From Planctomycetota bacterium (GTDB taxonomy: Bacteria > Planctomycetota > UBA1135 > GCA-002686595): a DNA stretch of 17,986 nt. A program made the translations under genes and the position numbers. Location of the stretch: assembly GCA_011524785.1 (NCBI GenBank), contig WTJQ01000506.1:1-17986 (forward strand), read 5' to 3'. This document shows positions 16,614 to 17,986 of the stretch, one piece after another; the first letter of the stretch is position 1, and every line of letters starts with the position of its first letter. The notes beneath the pieces were generated by a model. It was not told where the DNA came from. It ran no database searches and worked only from the letters and a program-made list of their open reading frames with translations.

Positions 16614-17819
16614 TCAGGCGGCGGGGTTCTCGATGAGGATCGCGATGCCCTGACCGCCGCCGATGCAGGCGGAGGCCACGCCGAAGCGCCCGCCCGAGCG
16701 CCGGAGCTCGAGGGCGAGGGTGAGCACGATGCGGGTGCCGGTGGCGCCCAGGGGGTGGCCCAGGCTGATCGCACCGCCGTTCACGTTGCAGCGGTCGCGG
16801 TCGAGGCCGAGCTCCTTCTCGCACCCCAGGTACTGGGCGCTGAAGGCCTCGTTGATCTCCACGCGGTCGACCTGGGAGAGGTCCATGCCGGCCTGCTCCA
16901 TGACGCGCTGGATCGCGGGGACCGGGCCGATGCCCATCTCCTTGGGGTCGACCCCCACGGCGCTCCAGCCGCGCACGATGGCCAGGGTGTCGAGGCCGTC
17001 CGCCTGCGCGCGCTCGGCGGTGGTGACGACCACGGCGGCCGCACCGTCCACGATGCCGCTGGCGTTGCCGGCCGTCACGGTGCCCTCCTTGCCGAAGGCG
17101 GCCCGCAGGCGGGCCAGGCCCTCGAGGGTGGTGTCGGGCTTCACGTGGTCATCGGTGTCGACCACGAGGTCCCCCTTGCGGCTGGGGATGACCACCGGCG
17201 CGATCTCCTCGGCGAAGCGCCCCTCCTGCACGGCGGCCGCGCCCAGCTGGTGGCTGCGCAGGGCGTAGGCGTCCTGCTCCTCGCGCGTGATCCCCAGGCG
17301 CTTGCCGATGCGCTCGGCGGTCTGCGCCATGTAGGAGTCGGCGTAGGGGTCGTAGAGGCTCGCGAAGAGCGAGTCCTTCATCTCGGGGGCCTGGCCGAAG
17401 CGGAAGCCCTGGCGGGCGCCGTAGAGCACGTACGGGGCCTGGGACATGTTCTCCGTACCCCCCGCGAGCGCCGTGGTGGCCTCCCCCAGCTGGATCATCT
17501 GCGCGGCGCTGACGATGCTCTGGATCCCGGAGCCGCAGAGGCGGTTGACGGTCAGCGCCGGCACGGCCTGGGGCACGCCGGCCTTGAGGCCGATGTGCCG
17601 CGCGCCGTAGAGGGCGTCGAGCGAGCTCTGGAGGACGTTGCCGAAGACCACGTGGTCCACCGAGGCGGGGTCCACCTTGGAGCGCTCGAGCGCGGCCTTG
17701 CCCGCGTGGGCGCCCAGGTCGAGCGCGGAGAGGTCCTTGAACTTGCCGAAGCCCGGGGTGCCGATGTACTCGGCCATGGGCGTGCGCGCGCCTCCAACGA
17801 TGACGATGTCCTGGGTCAT
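16614..17819 (-). CDS. Thiolase (acetyl-CoA C-acetyltransferase family)
   Basis: A 401-residue cytoplasmic thiolase that either condenses two acyl-CoA units or cleaves 3-ketoacyl-CoA. The nucleophile is C95 in NRLCGSGIQS. NEAFSAQ (323-329) carries N323, GGAISLGHPLGATGTR (348-363) carries H355, and C385 lies in CIGGGQG; all four catalytic boxes are intact. GGTENMS (120-126) is also typical. Length is standard for tetrameric biosynthetic acetyl-CoA acetyltransferases (AtoB/PhaA), but a degradative role is equally possible. ATG at 17819 has AGGA 9 bases upstream. It is the first gene of a three-gene minus-strand operon and is translationally linked to the dehydratase. No partner enzymes of fatty acid or polyhydroxyalkanoate metabolism are seen nearby, so its link with the two downstream leucine-type enzymes is unexplained. 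Confidence 0.93.
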   Translation of the reverse strand: MTQDIVIVGGARTPMAEYIGTPGFGKFKDLSALDLGAHAGKAALERSKVDPASVDHVVFGNVLQSSLDALYGARHIGLKAGVPQAVPALTVNRLCGSGIQSIVSAAQMIQLGEATTALAGGTENMSQAPYVLYGARQGFRFGQAPEMKDSLFASLYDPYADSYMAQTAERIGKRLGITREEQDAYALRSHQLGAAAVQEGRFAEEIAPVVIPSRKGDLVVDTDDHVKPDTTLEGLARLRAAFGKEGTVTAGNASGIVDGAAAVVVTTAERAQADGLDTLAIVRGWSAVGVDPKEMGIGPVPAIQRVMEQAGMDLSQVDRVEINEAFSAQYLGCEKELGLDRDRCNVNGGAISLGHPLGATGTRIVLTLALELRRSGGRFGVASACIGGGQGIAILIENPAA

Positions 17820-17882
17820 GACTGCGGGTCCTGGGGTTGGTGGGGTTCGGGGAGTTCGTGTTGCGCTGGGAGGAGCGCTCGG

Positions 17883-17888
17883 ATGATC
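17883..17888 (-). promoter_or_regulatory. Weak -10 candidate (GATCAT) for the thiolase operon
   Basis: The minus strand reads GATCATCC 64 bases before the thiolase ATG, with the same trailing CC as other candidates. It lies just downstream of the hairpin at 17916-17943, where a promoter for this operon is expected. No -35 box is seen. Confidence 0.2.
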
Positions 17889-17915
17889 GATGGGGTGGGC
17901 GCGGAGAGCGCGCGA

Positions 17916-17943
17916 GCGTCCCCGCTCCCGAGAGCGGGGACGC
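17916..17943 (-). terminator. Perfect 12-bp hairpin upstream of the thiolase operon
   Basis: GCGTCCCCGCTC (17916-17927) pairs perfectly with 17932-17943 around a 4-base loop. A second stem, GGGCGC/GCGCCC with a 4-base loop, lies at 17949-17964. The pair resembles the tandem hairpins after pfp and probably ends the gene entering from the right edge. No T-run is present. Confidence 0.55.
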
Positions 17944-17969
17944 GTGGCGGGCGCGTTGGCGCCCCGGGA

Positions 17970-17986
17970 TCAGCAGCCCTTGAAGT
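17970..17986 (-). CDS. Possible last codons of a gene entering from the right
   Basis: The minus strand ends ...Phe-Lys-Gly-Cys-stop, with TGA at 17972-17970, right before tandem hairpins. Only four complete codons are visible, so identity is unknown. The call rests on the hairpins being terminators. Confidence 0.3.

Overview
The window is very GC-rich (I estimate about 70%, not counted exactly) and reads as chromosomal DNA of a member of the Planctomycetota. The clearest clue is the C-terminal ~133-residue domain of the secreted subtilase. I recognise it as one attached to many exported proteins of high-GC planctomycetes. A pyrophosphate-type phosphofructokinase, a fused swivel-first aconitase-family enzyme and many genes without Shine-Dalgarno sequences also fit. 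I see no insertion sequence, CRISPR array, phage gene or classical defence system. Most genes lie on the minus strand; only one tRNA and one aminotransferase are on plus.

Left block (1-3600, minus): a Rieske iron-sulfur protein, a membrane-anchored HEAT-repeat protein and a PPi-dependent phosphofructokinase (pfp). Each has its own putative promoter, and the HEAT and pfp genes end in a hairpin that touches the stop codon. The Rieske gene probably begins a quinol-oxidising bc-type complex operon that continues off the left edge.

Middle block (3600-9200): a plus-strand tRNA-Leu with the unusual bacterial anticodon AAG; a 508-base stretch without a recognisable protein gene that ends in a 14-bp tandem repeat; a 678-residue single-pass protein of unknown function; a divergent class I aminotransferase that looks leaderless; and a convergent HD-domain phosphohydrolase.

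Right block (9200-17986, minus): an alginate-export-like outer-membrane barrel, a secreted S8 subtilase with a planctomycete C-terminal domain, and a tight operon of thiolase, LeuD-LeuC-type fused dehydratase and LeuB-type dehydrogenase. The last two could perform consecutive steps of leucine synthesis (isopropylmalate isomerisation and oxidation). Linkage to a thiolase, and a changed residue in the cofactor site of the dehydrogenase, leave room for another 2-oxoacid pathway. The right edge probably holds the last codons of another minus-strand gene followed by hairpins.

I did not find a clear-cut new multi-gene system. The best candidates for a second look are the A34 tRNA-Leu, the thiolase/dehydratase/dehydrogenase operon, a shared promoter-like signature that includes CTAG at nearly the same distance before three genes, and the 14-bp repeat array.
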